Position numbers and translations under genes: made by a program
The notes under the pieces: generated by a model
Told to the model about the DNA's origin: nothing
Seen by the model: only the letters and a program-made list of their open reading frames with translations
Database searches by the model: none
NCBI RefSeq assembly: GCF_022539665.2
Contig: NC_081340.1
Coordinates: 5,021,357 to 5,085,356 of the forward strand
DNA from: Daphnia carinata
Lineage: Eukaryota; Arthropoda; Branchiopoda; Diplostraca; Daphniidae
DNA: 64,000 nucleotides
Reading direction: 5' to 3'
Part shown: one piece after another, positions 63,101 through 64,000 of the stretch
How positions within the stretch are numbered: the first letter of the stretch is position 1
Layout: every line of letters starts with the position of its first letter

Positions 63101-63664
63101 TTTTTGTTTTTTTTTTTACTTGTTCTTCTTTTTTTTAAGTCATTCTAATTTGAACACGTTTTTCTCCCCTCAGTTTTCAAACTACAAACCTATTTTTTCG
63201 AACCGTCTAGCGAGTGTATAAATAAGGAGCGAGAAACATGTCTTGCGACAACGACATGGCTTTCCATTTTGCACGACAGTAAGAACAGGAAGAACAGACT
63301 TTTATTTAGAATACAAACTTCTTTTTTTTTTTTATTATTATTTACTAAAAAAGGGAACATTTGAAAACAGAAATAAGAAACAAAATAATGGAGAAGTAGG
63401 AAGAACGAGAAATCCAAAGTTGGGTGGGAAATAAAGAATTACCGGATTAACCTGAATTTGAATATCTGTCGTATTTTCAAAGCGTCGAAAATTCGTTCGG
63501 CGCGCTACTTCTTTTTGTAACTTCCCGCGCTCTGATTCAGTTTTCTCTCGTCCCGAAAAAAGAAAAAAAAAAAAAGGAATTTATGACGTGCCATTGTCAA
63601 ATCAAAAACGAAAAAGGTAACACGATAATGTTCCATGATGGCGGCGGTACAGAAATGTAATTCC

Positions 63665-63691
63665 GTGGGCGGCAACAACAAGCCGCCCCAC
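63665..63691. repeat. GC-rich hairpin
   Basis: GTGGGCGGC, an 8-nt A/C loop, then GCCGCCCCAC, which is complementary with one bulged C. It lies about 30 bp downstream of ATGATGGCGGCGG. It is a local GC-rich spot in AT-rich DNA and could mark a promoter near the right edge, but nothing confirms this. Confidence 0.35.
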
Positions 63692-63784
63692 CTGTTTTCG
63701 TTCAGCTCGACACTTTCGCAAAGCCTTAATGAGATTTGAATATATACAAAGCGCAATAATCGTTATCTCGATGATTCTGCAAAC

Positions 63785-63805
63785 AAGAAGAAGAAGAAGA
63801 AGAAG
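63785..63805. repeat. (AAG)7 microsatellite
   Basis: Seven AAG units followed by an A run; simple repeat in non-coding sequence. Confidence 0.85.
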
Positions 63806-64000
63806 AAAAAAAAAAAGATTTCTTTACGACCTGCCAGTTTATTTAGCACCGAAAGGCGTGATTGCAATCCTTCTAAATCTTCTCTCCTTTCGGCTAAAAT
63901 TGCCCGTACGTTCTGTAACGCTATTTTCACGAACACGTAGACGAGATTCCCCCAGAAAATGTTTCTTTTTTTTTGCGTCCTGTTCTAGAAACTATTTCTC

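Larger units (their letters stand above)
51031..64000. other. Homopolymer-rich region without a supported gene
   Basis: About 13 kb of AT-rich sequence with very many A or T runs of 8-27 bp, short G/C runs and microsatellites, resembling the large papilin introns. Open frames are mostly Lys- or Phe-rich translations of homopolymers. One exon-like segment is listed separately (55520-55649). This may be intronic or intergenic DNA of a gene extending beyond the right edge. Confidence 0.5.

Overview
This is a eukaryotic nuclear window, most likely from an arthropod and plausibly a branchiopod crustacean such as Daphnia. I infer this from short introns (mostly 60-150 bp), AT-rich intergenic DNA full of homopolymer runs, and gene content, including an invertebrate-type papilin with many Kunitz domains. 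No prokaryotic features, CRISPR arrays, rRNA or intact tRNA genes were seen. All gene models were spliced by hand from GT/GC..AG sites and reading-frame continuity.

Left part (about 1-26 kb) is gene-dense. It holds: a secreted cysteine-rich protein gene on the minus strand (1359-6628, 7 coding exons); exocyst subunit Sec10/EXOC5 (plus, 7800-11060, 17 exons); protein arginine methyltransferase PRMT1 (minus, 11424-12923); an ARID4/RBBP1-type chromatin protein (plus, 14134-20573, 20 exons) with a perfect LxCxE motif; otubain OTUB1 (plus, 21522-22652); a CREBZF/Zhangfei-like bZIP factor (minus, 23153-24034); and a possible 50-residue microgene (plus, 24541-25073). PRMT1 and the ARID4 gene are head to head, and in both models the first coding exon holds only the ATG.

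Middle part (26.9-46.3 kb) is one large extracellular-matrix gene, papilin (plus, 40 coding exons, 2787 codons plus stop, all phases consistent). Its order is: signal peptide split by a 4.8-kb intron, ADAMTS-like N-terminal cassette with 7 thrombospondin repeats, acidic/Ser-Gly linker, 13 papilin cassettes of 24 residues, 11 Kunitz domains, an antistasin-like segment, WAP, 3 Ig domains and PLAC. It includes a GC-AG intron, two furin-like sites and an in-frame 36-bp minisatellite.

Right part (46.3-64 kb) has a small BRI3-like membrane protein gene (minus, 48065-48515). After it come about 15 kb with no gene I can support: poly-A/poly-T runs, microsatellites, and at most one isolated exon candidate near 55.5 kb. 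It looks like large introns or intergenic DNA of a gene whose coding part lies outside the window.

The genes are unrelated housekeeping, regulatory and matrix genes, not a pathway cluster. I found no convincing new multi-gene system. The best novelty candidates are the secreted cysteine-rich gene with a possible extra exon, the microgene, the alternative papilin C-terminus and a degenerate tRNA-promoter-like repeat.
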